Translations under genes and position numbers: made by a program
Part shown: positions 1 through 8,367 of the stretch, piece after piece
How the letters are laid out: each line of letters starts with the position of its first letter
Position numbering within the stretch: position 1 is the stretch's first letter
The notes under the pieces: generated by a model
Told to the model about the DNA's origin: nothing
The model's database searches: none
The model's input: only the letters and a program-made list of their open reading frames with translations
DNA from: Novosphingobium organovorum
GTDB lineage: Bacteria > Pseudomonadota > Alphaproteobacteria > Sphingomonadales > Sphingomonadaceae
Direction: 5' to 3'
Assembly (NCBI RefSeq): GCF_022832435.1
Contig: NZ_JALHLF010000030.1
Span: 1 to 40,143 of the forward strand
Length of the DNA: 40,143 bases

Positions 1-266
1 CCCGCGCGGCCCTGGCTCTGGTCGACGCGAGCGATGCCCGCGCGCAGGCCGCCGCGCGCACCATGGCCACGGCCGAGGAAACCTATCGCCTTGCCCGCAT
101 CGCCTACGAAGCCGGCAAGGCCCCGCTCATCGAATTGCTGGCCGCCCGCCATGGGCTGGGTGTCGCGCGCGGGATCGTTCTCGACGCTGCCGCCGCCCGG
201 CTCGACGCCCGCGCCCGTCTCGCCCGCCTCCAGGGCGTCACCATCACCGGAGAACCGGTCCAATGA
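1..266 (+). CDS. czcC: Outer-membrane efflux factor, CzcC/TolC family (3' end only)
   Basis: The open frame enters from the left edge (first full codon at base 3) and ends with TGA at 264-266, leaving about 87 residues. The visible part is alanine- and arginine-rich amphipathic helix with ETYRLARIAYEAGKAPLIEL, the pattern of the last periplasmic helix of OEP/TolC-family proteins of tripartite metal pumps. Its stop overlaps the ATG of the downstream adaptor gene (ATGA), so it belongs to the same operon as czcB and czcA. As the third part of the pump it would form the outer-membrane channel. The signal peptide, beta-barrel and first repeat lie outside the window. Family assignment is firm mainly because of the neighbours; substrate cannot be read from this fragment. 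Confidence 0.85.
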   Translation, partial: RAALALVDASDARAQAAARTMATAEETYRLARIAYEAGKAPLIELLAARHGLGVARGIVLDAAAARLDARARLARLQGVTITGEPVQ

Positions 267-1414
267 ACGACAGATCCCGCCTCTACACCGGTGTTGCGGC
301 CGGTCTCCTCGCCGCCGCCGGTATCGGCTTTTCCGCCGCCCGCCTGACCCAGCCTGTCCCCGCCGTTCCTGAAGAAGACGCCGCGTCCGAGGCCGTCCCC
401 AGCGACAGCCTGGCTCTCTCCACCAAGACCATCGCGCGCTCGCAGATCACGGTCGCTCCGGCTGCCGCTGGCGCGCTCGACGCCGCCGTGTCCGCCCCGG
501 CTACCGTCGAAGCCACGCCCGACGCCGAAGCGCGGCTGACCGCCCGCGCGCCGGGCACGGTTTCGCGCATCTTCAAGCGCATCGGCGATCCGGTCCGGGC
601 CGGAGAGACGCTGGCTCTCGTCGAAAGCCGCGACGCCTCGCAGATCGCGGCCGAGCGCTCGGCCGCTTCGGCCCGCGTGACACTGGCCCACCAGCAGGCC
701 GAACGCGAACGCGCGCTTCTCGCGCAGGGCGTCTCACCGCGCGCCGACTACGAAGCCGCGCAGGCCAATCTTGCCGTCGCGCAGGCCGAGGCGCGCAGCG
801 CCAGTGCCGCCGCCGGAGCCGTGAATCTTGCCAACGACGGCCGTTCAATTGCCATCGTCAGCCCGGTCGCGGGGCGCATTACGGCGGCTCCCGCCAGCCT
901 TGGCCAGTACGTCGCACCCGAAACCGAACTGTTCCGCGTGGCCGATCCCGCCCGCCTGCAGATCACCGCCAGCCTTCCGGCGCGCGAGGCGGCGCGCGTG
1001 CGCGCCGGTGACCGGGTGGAACTGACCATCGGCGATGGCGAGACGATCGAGGGCCGCGTGCGTTCAAGCACCGGGGTCGTCGACGCCACCACGCGCGGCG
1101 CCACCCTCGTCATCGACCCGCAGGGGGCAGGCAGCCGCCTCGCGCCCGGACAGCTCGTCCAGGCGCGCATCTTCGCCAGCACCGCAGCGGCGAAGAGCGG
1201 GGCCATGGTTCCTGAGGATGCGGTTCAGACACTGGGAGACCGCACCGTGGTCTTCGTGCGCACCAAGACCGGCTTCAAGGCGCGCGACGTGCAGATCGCC
1301 GCGCGTTCGGGCGGGCTGGTGTCCATCACTAGCGGCCTCGCAGCGGGAACGCCGATCGCGACCACCAACGCCTTTCTCATCAAGGCCGAGATCGAGAAGG
1401 ACAGCGCCGAATGA
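263..1414 (+). CDS. czcB: RND efflux periplasmic adaptor (membrane fusion protein), CzcB-like
   Basis: The 383-residue product begins with a short positively charged N-terminus and one hydrophobic segment (about residues 9-28), fitting an exported or inner-membrane-anchored HlyD-family adaptor. A lipoyl/biotinyl-like half motif (ARAPGTVSRIFKRIGDPVRA, near residue 95) is followed by an Ala/Glu/Arg-rich coiled-coil hairpin (about 120-185), the second lipoyl half (VSPVAGRITA, near 200), and beta-barrel and membrane-proximal domains. This is the usual order and length for CzcB/CusB adaptors. It would link the inner-membrane pump to the outer-membrane channel. I see no extended His/Met-rich metal-binding N-terminus, unlike some CusB and CzcB proteins. 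Translation is coupled on both sides by ATGA overlaps with czcC and czcA. Confidence 0.93.
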   Translation: MNDRSRLYTGVAAGLLAAAGIGFSAARLTQPVPAVPEEDAASEAVPSDSLALSTKTIARSQITVAPAAAGALDAAVSAPATVEATPDAEARLTARAPGTVSRIFKRIGDPVRAGETLALVESRDASQIAAERSAASARVTLAHQQAERERALLAQGVSPRADYEAAQANLAVAQAEARSASAAAGAVNLANDGRSIAIVSPVAGRITAAPASLGQYVAPETELFRVADPARLQITASLPAREAARVRAGDRVELTIGDGETIEGRVRSSTGVVDATTRGATLVIDPQGAGSRLAPGQLVQARIFASTAAAKSGAMVPEDAVQTLGDRTVVFVRTKTGFKARDVQIAARSGGLVSITSGLAAGTPIATTNAFLIKAEIEKDSAE

Positions 1415-4400
1415 TCGCCGGTATCCTCTCTTTCGCGGTACAGATGCGATGGCTCGTCGCCTTCCTCACCGTGCTCGTCGCAGGCTTTGGCGCCTGGCAG
1501 ATCACCAGGCTGCCGATCGACGCCGTGCCCGACGTCACCAACCGGCAGGTGCAGATCAGCACCTTTGCCCCTTCGCTCGGCCCGGTCGACATCGAAAAGC
1601 AGGTGACCTTCCCGGTCGAGACCGCGCTGGCGGGCATACCCGGCCTCGAGATGACGCGCTCGTTCTCACGCAACGGCTTCAGCCAGGTCACGGCCGTGTT
1701 CACCGACGCGACCGACATCTACTTCGCACGCCAGCAGGTCACCGAACGCATCGCGCAGGCCAGGGACAGCCTGCCCGCCGGGGTCCAGCCCAACCTCGCC
1801 CCGCTCAGCACCGGGCTTGGCGAAATCGTCTTCTACTCGGTCGCCTTCCGCCATCCCGATGGCAAGGGCGCGCCGATCGCCGACGGCAAGCCGGGCTGGC
1901 AGTCGGACGGCAGCTATCGCACGCCCGAAGGCGAGCGGCTCACCACGCCGCTCGCCAAGGCCGCCTACCTTCGCACCGTGCAGGACTGGGTGATCCGCCC
2001 GCAGATGCGCACCGTGCCGGGCGTGGCCGGGGTCGATTCGAACGGCGGCTACGTCAAGCAATACGTCATCGAACCCGATCTCGCGGCGCTCGCCACATAT
2101 GGCCTTTCGATCACCGAACTGGCCGACGCGCTGGAGAAGGCCAACGTTTCGGCCGGTTCGAACTACGTGCGCCGCGCGGGCGAAAGCTTCCTCGTGCGCG
2201 CCGATGCCCGGCTCCATTCGATCGAGGACATCGAAGAGGCCGTGGTGGCGACGCGCGGCGGGATACCCGTGCGCGTGCGCGATGTCGGCGATGTCGTGAT
2301 CGGCGGCGCGGTGCGCACCGGCTCGGGCAGCCTGATGGGCTCCGAGGCGGTCATCTCCACCATCCTGATGCTGACCGGCGAGAACAGCCGCATCGTCGCC
2401 ACGAACGTTGCCGACAAGCTTGGGGCGATCAACAAGACCCTGCCGCCCGACGTGTTCGCGCAAGCCGTCTACAACCGCTCCAAGCTGGTCAACGCCACCA
2501 TCGCCACGGTCGAGAAGAACCTCGTCGAAGGCGCGCTGCTGGTCATCGCCGTGCTGTTCCTCATGCTCGGCAATATCCGCGCCGCGCTCATCACCGCGGC
2601 GGTCATCCCGATCACCATGCTGATGACGGCAAGCGGGATGAACGCCCTCAAGGTCTCGGGCAACCTGATGAGCCTTGGCGCGCTCGACTTCGGGCTCATC
2701 GTCGATGGCGCGGTGATCATCGTCGAAAACGCGCTGCGGCGGCTTGCCGGACGGCAGGAGCACGAAGGGCGTCTGCTCACCCGTAACGAACGCGTGGAGG
2801 AGACCACGCTGGCCGCGCGCGAGATGATCCGGCCGACCGTCTATGGCCAGCTCATCATCTTCCTCGTCTTCGTGCCGCTGCTCACCTTCCAGGGGGTCGA
2901 AGGCAAGACCTTCTCGCCCATGGCGATCACTCTGATGGTGGCGCTGGCCGCGGCCTTCGTCCTCTCGCTGACCTTTGTTCCGGCGATGATCGCCATGGTC
3001 ATCACGGGCCGTGTCGACGAGACCGAAGTCAGGCCGATCCGCTGGTTCAAGGCGAAGTACGCGCCCGTGCTCCAGCGCGCGGTGGACCGGCCCGTGCCGT
3101 TCATCGCGGGTGGTGCGGGCGTGTTTTTCGCAGCCGTGCTGAGCTTTGGGTTCCTCGGCGAGGAGTTCATGCCCCAGCTCGACGAGAAGGACATCACCGT
3201 CACCAACTTTCGCATCCCCTCGGCTTCGATCGACCAGTCGACGCAGATGCAATTGCAGATCGAGAAGGCCTTGAAGACCCTGCCCGAAGTGGCGCTGGTC
3301 TTCTCCAAGAACGGCAACGCCGATCTGGGAACGGACCCGATGCCGCCAAATTCCTCGGACACTTACGTCATTCCCAAGCCCGAGAGCGAATGGCCCGACG
3401 AGGTCAGAAGCAAGGCGGACATCCTGCGCCGGATCGAGCAGCGGATGAAGCCGCTGATCGGCAATCGCACCGAAATCCAGCAGCCGATCCAGATGCGCTT
3501 CAACGAACTGATCGCGGGCGTGCGCTCGGACGTCGCGATCAAGCTCTATGGCGATGATCTCGACGCCATGACGGCTGAGGCGCGGCGCATCGCCAAGGTC
3601 CTGCGCACGATCCCCGGCGCCGCCGACGTCAGCGCCGAACAGACCGATGGCGCGCCGACCTTCGACGTCCAGATCGATCGCCAGGCCGCCGGGCGCTACG
3701 GGCTTGCGGTCGAAGAGGTCGCCAGTACCGTCGCGGCGGCACTGGGCGGGCGCGAAGCGGGCCTGCTGTTCGAAGGAGACCGGCGCTTCGACGTCGTCGT
3801 GCGGCTGCCCGATACCAAGCGGGACGACCTCGAAACGCTGGGCGCGATCCCGGTCATGCTGCCTAGCCCCGACGGCCCGGTCGCCCGCTCGATCCCGCTG
3901 CGCGAGGTCGCACGCTTTCGCTACACCCAGGGGCTCAACCAGATCAGCCGCGAAAACGGTAAGCGCATGGTCGTGATCCAGGCCAACGTGCGCGGACGCG
4001 ATCTGGGTGGTTTCGTCGAGGACGCCCAGGCGAAGATCGGCACCATGGAACTTCCCTCCGGCATGTACACCGCCTGGGGCGGCACCTTCGAGAGCCTCCA
4101 GTCGGCCCGCCTGCGCCTGCTGATCGTGGTGCCGATCTGTTTCGTCGCGATCTATGCCCTGCTGACGATGGCGCTCGGCGGCTTCCTGCCCGCCGCCATC
4201 GTGTTTTCCGCCGTGCCAATGGCGCTGGCCGGCGGGGTCTTCGCGCTCCTGCTGCGCGGTATCCCCTTCTCGATCACGGCGGCGGTCGGCTTCATCGCCC
4301 TGTCCGGCGTTGCGGTGCTGAACGGACTGGTGATGATGAGCGCGATCCGCAGGCACCGCGAGGAAGGGGCGACACCGGCCCTGGCCGTGGTCAACGGCGC

Positions 4401-4614
4401 CATGGAACGCGTGCGCCCGGTGCTGATGACCGCGCTGGTCGCCTCGCTCGGCTTCGTGCCGATGGCGCTGGCCACCGGCACGGGGGCCGAAATCCAGCGG
4501 CCGCTGGCCACCGTCGTCATCGGCGGGCTGGTGACCTCCACGATCCTGACCCTGCTGGTGCTGCCCGCGATCACCGCCTGGACGGCGCGCCGGACCACCT
4601 GCGGGCACGGCTAA
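1411..4614 (+). CDS. czcA: Heavy-metal efflux RND transporter, CzcA/NccA class
   Basis: At 1067 residues this is a full-length heavy-metal-efflux RND proton antiporter. The N-terminus shows the family opening (MRWLVAFLTVLVAGFGAWQI) with the first membrane helix, then a large periplasmic porter loop, a central block of membrane helices, a second porter loop and a final helix block. The proton-relay motif in the fourth helix reads DFGLIVDGAVIIVEN (about residue 429). That Asp-Asp-Glu pattern is typical of pumps for divalent cations (Co, Zn, Cd, Ni); monovalent Cu/Ag pumps of the CusA type have a different motif. The exact metal is not determined. Start ATG overlaps the czcB stop. The downstream small genes suggest a nickel/cobalt-type module. 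Confidence 0.95.
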   Translation: MIAGILSFAVQMRWLVAFLTVLVAGFGAWQITRLPIDAVPDVTNRQVQISTFAPSLGPVDIEKQVTFPVETALAGIPGLEMTRSFSRNGFSQVTAVFTDATDIYFARQQVTERIAQARDSLPAGVQPNLAPLSTGLGEIVFYSVAFRHPDGKGAPIADGKPGWQSDGSYRTPEGERLTTPLAKAAYLRTVQDWVIRPQMRTVPGVAGVDSNGGYVKQYVIEPDLAALATYGLSITELADALEKANVSAGSNYVRRAGESFLVRADARLHSIEDIEEAVVATRGGIPVRVRDVGDVVIGGAVRTGSGSLMGSEAVISTILMLTGENSRIVATNVADKLGAINKTLPPDVFAQAVYNRSKLVNATIATVEKNLVEGALLVIAVLFLMLGNIRAALITAAVIPITMLMTASGMNALKVSGNLMSLGALDFGLIVDGAVIIVENALRRLAGRQEHEGRLLTRNERVEETTLAAREMIRPTVYGQLIIFLVFVPLLTFQGVEGKTFSPMAITLMVALAAAFVLSLTFVPAMIAMVITGRVDETEVRPIRWFKAKYAPVLQRAVDRPVPFIAGGAGVFFAAVLSFGFLGEEFMPQLDEKDITVTNFRIPSASIDQSTQMQLQIEKALKTLPEVALVFSKNGNADLGTDPMPPNSSDTYVIPKPESEWPDEVRSKADILRRIEQRMKPLIGNRTEIQQPIQMRFNELIAGVRSDVAIKLYGDDLDAMTAEARRIAKVLRTIPGAADVSAEQTDGAPTFDVQIDRQAAGRYGLAVEEVASTVAAALGGREAGLLFEGDRRFDVVVRLPDTKRDDLETLGAIPVMLPSPDGPVARSIPLREVARFRYTQGLNQISRENGKRMVVIQANVRGRDLGGFVEDAQAKIGTMELPSGMYTAWGGTFESLQSARLRLLIVVPICFVAIYALLTMALGGFLPAAIVFSAVPMALAGGVFALLLRGIPFSITAAVGFIALSGVAVLNGLVMMSAIRRHREEGATPALAVVNGAMERVRPVLMTALVASLGFVPMALATGTGAEIQRPLATVVIGGLVTSTILTLLVLPAITAWTARRTTCGHG

Positions 4615-4720
4615 AGCGCAGCATCTGCTGCAAAACCGCAAACAACGGAACAAAATCCTACGCATCCTGCCTAGGCTCGCCCGGCGACACCCTTGCCCGA
4701 TCGACCAACGGAGTCCTTCC

Positions 4721-5458
4721 ATGCGCCTCAAGCTTGCCCCCCTCGCGCTGGCCCTCACCAGCCTCGTCCTCCCCCTCGCCAGCGCCGATGCGCACAGCAT
4801 CTGGTTCGAACAGCGCGCCTACCAGCTGGTCATCGTCTACGGCATCGGCGCCGACGATCTCGAGACCGTCAAGCGCCTGCCGATGATGCAGGACATCAAG
4901 GCCTACGATGCCGACTACCAGCCCATCGCCGCCAAGGCGCGCGCCTTCGGCCCGGCGGTCGTCGTGGATACCGACGCGCAGGCGAGCGTTGCCACCGCGG
5001 TCATGCCCTATGGCGTCTGGTCGCGCGTGGGGGACGGGGAATTCGAGAAGAAGACGCTCGAGCAAATGCCCGACGCCACCGTCTCGACCAAGAACATGAA
5101 GTACGCCGTCTCCATCCAGGGCACACTCGCCAAGCCGATGCCCGCGCTGCCCGACCAGACGCTGCAGATCGTGCCCGTTGGCCCGATTCCGGCCACGCTG
5201 GGCACCGCGATGACCTACAAGGTGCTGTTCGAAGGCCATCCGCAGGCGGGCGTCAGGGTCATCAACGACCTCGTCACCGATCCCGATGCCACCGAGGTCC
5301 AGACCGGTGCCGATGGCACCGTGACGCTGCCGGTCCGCAACCAAGGCCTCAACGTGGTGCGCGCGGTCTACGAAGGGCCGACCGACAACCCGCGCCTCTA
5401 CAAGCAGATCGAGCATAACGCGACGCTGTCCTTCGCGCTGTCCCACAAGCCGGAATGA
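4721..5458 (+). CDS. DUF4198 (NikM-like) periplasmic protein
   Basis: A 245-residue protein with a clear Sec signal peptide (MRLKLAPLALALTSLVLPLA, cleavage after the SADA region). The mature start is His-containing (HSIWFEQR), as in DUF4198 proteins, once described as a periplasmic component of nickel uptake systems. The C-terminal third reads as an Ig-like beta domain (TYKVLFEGHPQAGVRVIN, DGTVTLPVRNQGLNVVRA). It lies 106 bp after czcA in the same direction and ahead of the HupE/UreJ gene, so it is probably part of the same metal-handling transcript. A periplasmic metal-binding or chaperone role is inferred. Whether it serves uptake or efflux cannot be decided here; association with an RND pump favours resistance or sensing. 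Confidence 0.8.
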   Translation: MRLKLAPLALALTSLVLPLASADAHSIWFEQRAYQLVIVYGIGADDLETVKRLPMMQDIKAYDADYQPIAAKARAFGPAVVVDTDAQASVATAVMPYGVWSRVGDGEFEKKTLEQMPDATVSTKNMKYAVSIQGTLAKPMPALPDQTLQIVPVGPIPATLGTAMTYKVLFEGHPQAGVRVINDLVTDPDATEVQTGADGTVTLPVRNQGLNVVRAVYEGPTDNPRLYKQIEHNATLSFALSHKPE

Positions 5459-5502
5459 CCGCCCGAACCATCCTTCCCCCCTTCTTCTGCGGAGCACGAT
5501 CC

Positions 5503-5892
5503 ATGGCCAAGCACACCCTAGCCGCCGCTGTTGCCCTTGCCGGCCTCTCGCTCATCGCCCTGCCCGCCAGCGTGCAGGCCCACGGCGTGACCAAGCCGCA
5601 GCACGGCGGCGTCGTCCAGATGAACGGCGAGACGCTGTTCGAGCTGGTGCGCGAGCCGGGCGGCACCTCGCTCTACCTGATCGACGAAGACGAGCCGGTG
5701 GCCGCCTCCTCGATGAGCGCGAAGCTCGACATCAGCAACCACGGCAAGAAGTCCGAAGTCCCGCTGACGCCGGGCAAGGGCAACCAGTTCTTCAAGAAGG
5801 GCCTGACGATCGCCGCAGGCAGCAGCGTGGCGGTGCAGGTCGTCGATAAGGCCAGCGGCGTGCGCTACGGCACCACCTTCCTCATCAAGTGA
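5503..5892 (+). CDS. Small exported protein of the metal-efflux module
   Basis: I chose the ATG at 5503 (129 residues) over an in-frame ATG at 5455 because it is preceded by a GGAG-type ribosome site and starts a textbook signal peptide (MAKHTLAAAVALAGLSLIAL, cleavage after SVQA). The mature protein begins HGVTKPQHGG, a His-rich N-terminus that could bind metal. A compact beta-rich domain follows with KKSEVPLTPGKGNQFFKKG and a C-terminal GVRYGTTFLIK. I do not recognise a named domain. The position between DUF4198 and HupE/UreJ genes, all with signal peptides, supports a periplasmic accessory role in divalent metal handling. Confidence 0.75.
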   Translation: MAKHTLAAAVALAGLSLIALPASVQAHGVTKPQHGGVVQMNGETLFELVREPGGTSLYLIDEDEPVAASSMSAKLDISNHGKKSEVPLTPGKGNQFFKKGLTIAAGSSVAVQVVDKASGVRYGTTFLIK

Positions 5893-5961
5893 TGCCCGCG
5901 CGCGATGCGGGCCGCCGGGCGGCCCGCATCGCGCCCGCATCGCCCTTGCACGGGGGCTGCC

Positions 5962-6678
5962 ATGACACCCAAGACCATCGGCCACAGAACGCTCGCCGCG
6001 CTGGCGACGCTGCTCGCCGGATCGACCCTGGCCGCAGGCGACGCCCTGGCGCACGGCGTCGCGCAAAGCGACAAGGCCTTCATCATCGCCAATCCGGGCC
6101 TGAACATCATTCCCTACATCTACCTTGGCGCGAAACACATGGTGACCGGCTACGATCACCTGCTGTTCCTGTTCGGCGTCATCTTCTTCCTGTACCGGAT
6201 CAAGGACATCTGGGGCTACGTGACCCTGTTCGCGATCGGCCACAGCACCACCCTGCTCGCCGGTGTGCTGTTCAACATCCACGCCAACCCCTTCGTGATC
6301 GACGCGATCATCGGGCTTTCGGTCGTCTACAAGGCGCTCGACAATCTGGGTGCCTGGCGCCGGTGGCTCGGCTTCCAGCCCAACACCAAGGCCGCCGTGC
6401 TCATCTTCGGCTTTTTCCATGGCTTTGGCCTGGCGACCAAGCTGCAGGACCTCATCGCCTCGCGCGACGGCCTGTTCGCCAACCTCGTCAGTTTCAACCT
6501 GGGCGTGGAAATCGGCCAGCTGATCGCGCTTACCCTCATCCTCATCGCCATGACCGCCTGGCGCCGCACGTCCAGCTTCCAGCGCAGTGCGCTCGTCGCC
6601 AACGCCGTGCTGATGTGCGCCGGCTTCATCCTCACCGGCTACCAGCTCGCCGGCTTCTTCTCGGAGCAGACCGCATGA
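5962..6678 (+). CDS. HupE/UreJ-family membrane protein
   Basis: The ATG at 5962 is preferred over an upstream in-frame ATG (5905) because the extra residues are Arg/Pro-rich and spoil the signal sequence. The 238-residue product has an N-terminal signal segment ending near ALAHG, then about six membrane helices. Family marks are GYDHLLFLFGVIFF, AIGHSTTLLAG and FGFFHGFGLATKL, with conserved Asp and His inside membrane segments. HupE/UreJ proteins are linked to nickel or cobalt passage across the inner membrane, and this HupE/UreJ_2-like subtype often lies beside czc/ncc-type pumps. Its TGA overlaps the ATG of the next gene, so the two are translationally coupled. Direction of transport is not known. 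Confidence 0.85.
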   Translation: MTPKTIGHRTLAALATLLAGSTLAAGDALAHGVAQSDKAFIIANPGLNIIPYIYLGAKHMVTGYDHLLFLFGVIFFLYRIKDIWGYVTLFAIGHSTTLLAGVLFNIHANPFVIDAIIGLSVVYKALDNLGAWRRWLGFQPNTKAAVLIFGFFHGFGLATKLQDLIASRDGLFANLVSFNLGVEIGQLIALTLILIAMTAWRRTSSFQRSALVANAVLMCAGFILTGYQLAGFFSEQTA

Positions 6679-7301
6679 CCGTTGCAACCGCCGAGCGCGA
6701 TGGCCGACGGGAGGGCCACCTGAACGCTTCCAGCGCCTCGTTGTGCAAGGCCGTCCTGGGCGCGGCCGGTGCCGCCGGTGCGATCCTCGCCCTGTTCGTC
6801 CTGCCCGCCGAATGGGGCATCGACCCGACCGGGTTCGGCCGGGTCCTGGGGCTGACCCGGATGGCGCAGACCGGCGAAAACGACGAGAGCGACAGTCCCC
6901 AAGTCAGCGCACCCGCCGGAATGACCCTGACCGTGCCCGCGCAGACCAAGCTGACGATCGAGGCGCGCGAAGCGCTGCGCCGCGACGCGCGGACCCTGAC
7001 CCTGCCGGCGCACTCGGGCGTGGAGATCAAGGCCCACATGGCCAAGGGCGATCACCTGATCTTCGAATGGAGCTCGACCGGCCCCGTGCGCATGGACATG
7101 CACGGCGAACCCAAGGGCGGCAAGGACGGCGAATTCACCTCGTTCTGGAAACAGAAGAAGATGACCGGCGCCAAGGGATCGTTCACCGCGCCCTTCGACG
7201 GCACGCACGGCTGGTACTGGCGCAACGGCGGCGAAACCCCCGTCACGATCCACCTGACCACCGCCGGCTTCTACAAGGACCTGTTCGAACCCGCCGAATA
7301 G
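6675..7301 (+). CDS. Single-span transmembrane anchor protein
   Basis: Start is the ATG at 6675, which overlaps the HupE/UreJ stop. The 208-residue protein has a hydrophilic N-terminus of about 20 residues, one membrane helix (about 25-50, rich in Ala/Gly/Leu) and a soluble domain of about 130 residues facing the periplasm. That domain has charged beta-type segments (EIKAHMAKGDHLIFEWSS, VRMDMHGEPKGGKDGEFT, GTHGWYWRNGGETPVTIHLT) with several His and Met residues that could touch metal. Proteins of this layout are commonly annotated only as 'transmembrane anchor protein' beside HupE/UreJ genes. It ends the metal-efflux module. Function is not established. Confidence 0.78.
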   Translation: MTVATAERDGRREGHLNASSASLCKAVLGAAGAAGAILALFVLPAEWGIDPTGFGRVLGLTRMAQTGENDESDSPQVSAPAGMTLTVPAQTKLTIEAREALRRDARTLTLPAHSGVEIKAHMAKGDHLIFEWSSTGPVRMDMHGEPKGGKDGEFTSFWKQKKMTGAKGSFTAPFDGTHGWYWRNGGETPVTIHLTTAGFYKDLFEPAE

Positions 7302-7368
7302 CCGCGCCCCCGATCCACCCGGTGCGCCACGGCGCCCAGCCCCAAGCATCACAGGAAAAACCATCGCG

Positions 7369-8298
7369 ATGAAATTCATCTCCGAAGAGCAATCCTCTGC
7401 CCTCATCACCCATGAACTGGCCTACGCCGCCGCCCGCGAGGCGTTGGTCGCGGCGGTGGAGGAGACATCGACGGTCTTTCCCGCCGTCATCGCGCACGGC
7501 TCGCAGGCGCACAACCGCTTCACCGTCAAATCCGGCGCGAGCGCCGATCTCGCCGGGCTCAAGGTCGGCTCGTTCTGGCCGGGCAACCCCGCCCGCGGGT
7601 TGCCACGGCACAATTCGATCACCCTGCTGTTCGACCAGGACGAAGGCCGGATCGCATGGGTGATCGAGAGCGGCACGGTCAACGCCTACCGCACGGCCGC
7701 CGTCGATGCGGTCGCCGCCGACCGGCTGGCGCGCGCCGATGCCTCCACCCTGACCCTCTTCGGAGCCGGAAACCAGGCGTTCTACGAATGTCTCGCGGTT
7801 TCGCGCGTGCGCCCGATCCGGCAGGTCCTGGTCGTGGCGCGCGATCCCGCCAAGGCGCAGGCCTTCATCGCAAAGCTCCGCGATGCTGGCCTCACCGCCA
7901 GCGCCTGCGCGGCGCAGGAGGCCTGCCAACGGGCGGACATCATCGTCACCGCCACCCCCGCGCGCGCGCCGCTGTTCGACGCCGAATGGGTCCGGCCGGG
8001 TACCCATGTCGCGGGCATGGGCTCCGATGCGGCGGGCAAGCAGGAACTGCCGAGCGCCCTGTTCGAGACGGCCTCGCTCTATTGCGACCTGCCCGAACAG
8101 GCGCGCGTCATCGGCGAATTCCAGCATTTTGGCGGCGATCCCGGCCGATTGACCGCGCTGGGCGCGGTGCTCACGGGCAAGGCGCCCGCGCGTACCAGCG
8201 AGAGCCAGATCACCGTCTTCGACAGTTCGGGTATCGCGTTGCAGGATCTCTACACCGCCCGCCATCTCATCGCGGCGTTCCAGGCGCGGAACCCGTAA
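7369..8298 (+). CDS. Ornithine cyclodeaminase / mu-crystallin family enzyme (iminosuccinate reductase-like candidate)
   Basis: This 309-residue cytoplasmic protein matches the OCD/mu-crystallin fold. The N-terminal substrate domain contains KVGSFWPGNPARGLPRHNS. A Rossmann domain follows with the nucleotide loop LTLFGAGNQAFYE (about residue 127), and HVAGMGSDAAGKQEL holds the family's conserved Asp. Members include ornithine cyclodeaminase, alanine dehydrogenase, ketimine reductases and the iminosuccinate reductase BhcD of the beta-hydroxyaspartate cycle. Sequence alone does not choose between these. It is the only + strand gene between the metal module and the catabolic operon on the other strand. 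The pairing with a DSD1-type enzyme 5 kb away makes an imino-acid or ketimine substrate plausible. Confidence 0.85.
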   Translation: MKFISEEQSSALITHELAYAAAREALVAAVEETSTVFPAVIAHGSQAHNRFTVKSGASADLAGLKVGSFWPGNPARGLPRHNSITLLFDQDEGRIAWVIESGTVNAYRTAAVDAVAADRLARADASTLTLFGAGNQAFYECLAVSRVRPIRQVLVVARDPAKAQAFIAKLRDAGLTASACAAQEACQRADIIVTATPARAPLFDAEWVRPGTHVAGMGSDAAGKQELPSALFETASLYCDLPEQARVIGEFQHFGGDPGRLTALGAVLTGKAPARTSESQITVFDSSGIALQDLYTARHLIAAFQARNP

Positions 8299-8339
8299 AA
8301 AAGGGCGATGCGCCGGGCGGCCTGCCCGGCGCATCGCCC
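8297..8339 (-). terminator. Strong intrinsic terminator, oriented for the minus-strand operon
   Basis: Perfect 16-bp inverted repeat (arms 8303-8318 and 8324-8339, GGGCGATGCGCCGGGC) with a 5-nt loop. Read on the minus strand it is followed directly by six T (8302-8297), the classic rho-independent form. On the plus strand it is followed only by TTCCCGG, so it is weaker for the OCD gene whose stop codon it abuts. It would end the minus-strand operon after the tandem repeat array. Confidence 0.85.
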
Positions 8340-8367
8340 TTCCCGGTTTCCCCTGCGAGGGACCTTT

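Noticed and set aside
4618..4631. Terminator after czcA (GCAGCA-TC-TGCTGC)
   Set aside because: The stem is only 6 bp with a 2-nt loop and is followed by CAAAACC rather than a T run, so I do not call it.
1666..4800. A 1044-codon open frame on the minus strand
   Set aside because: It lies wholly opposite czcA, is rich in Arg/Gly/Asp/His without domains, and is a GC-rich antisense shadow.
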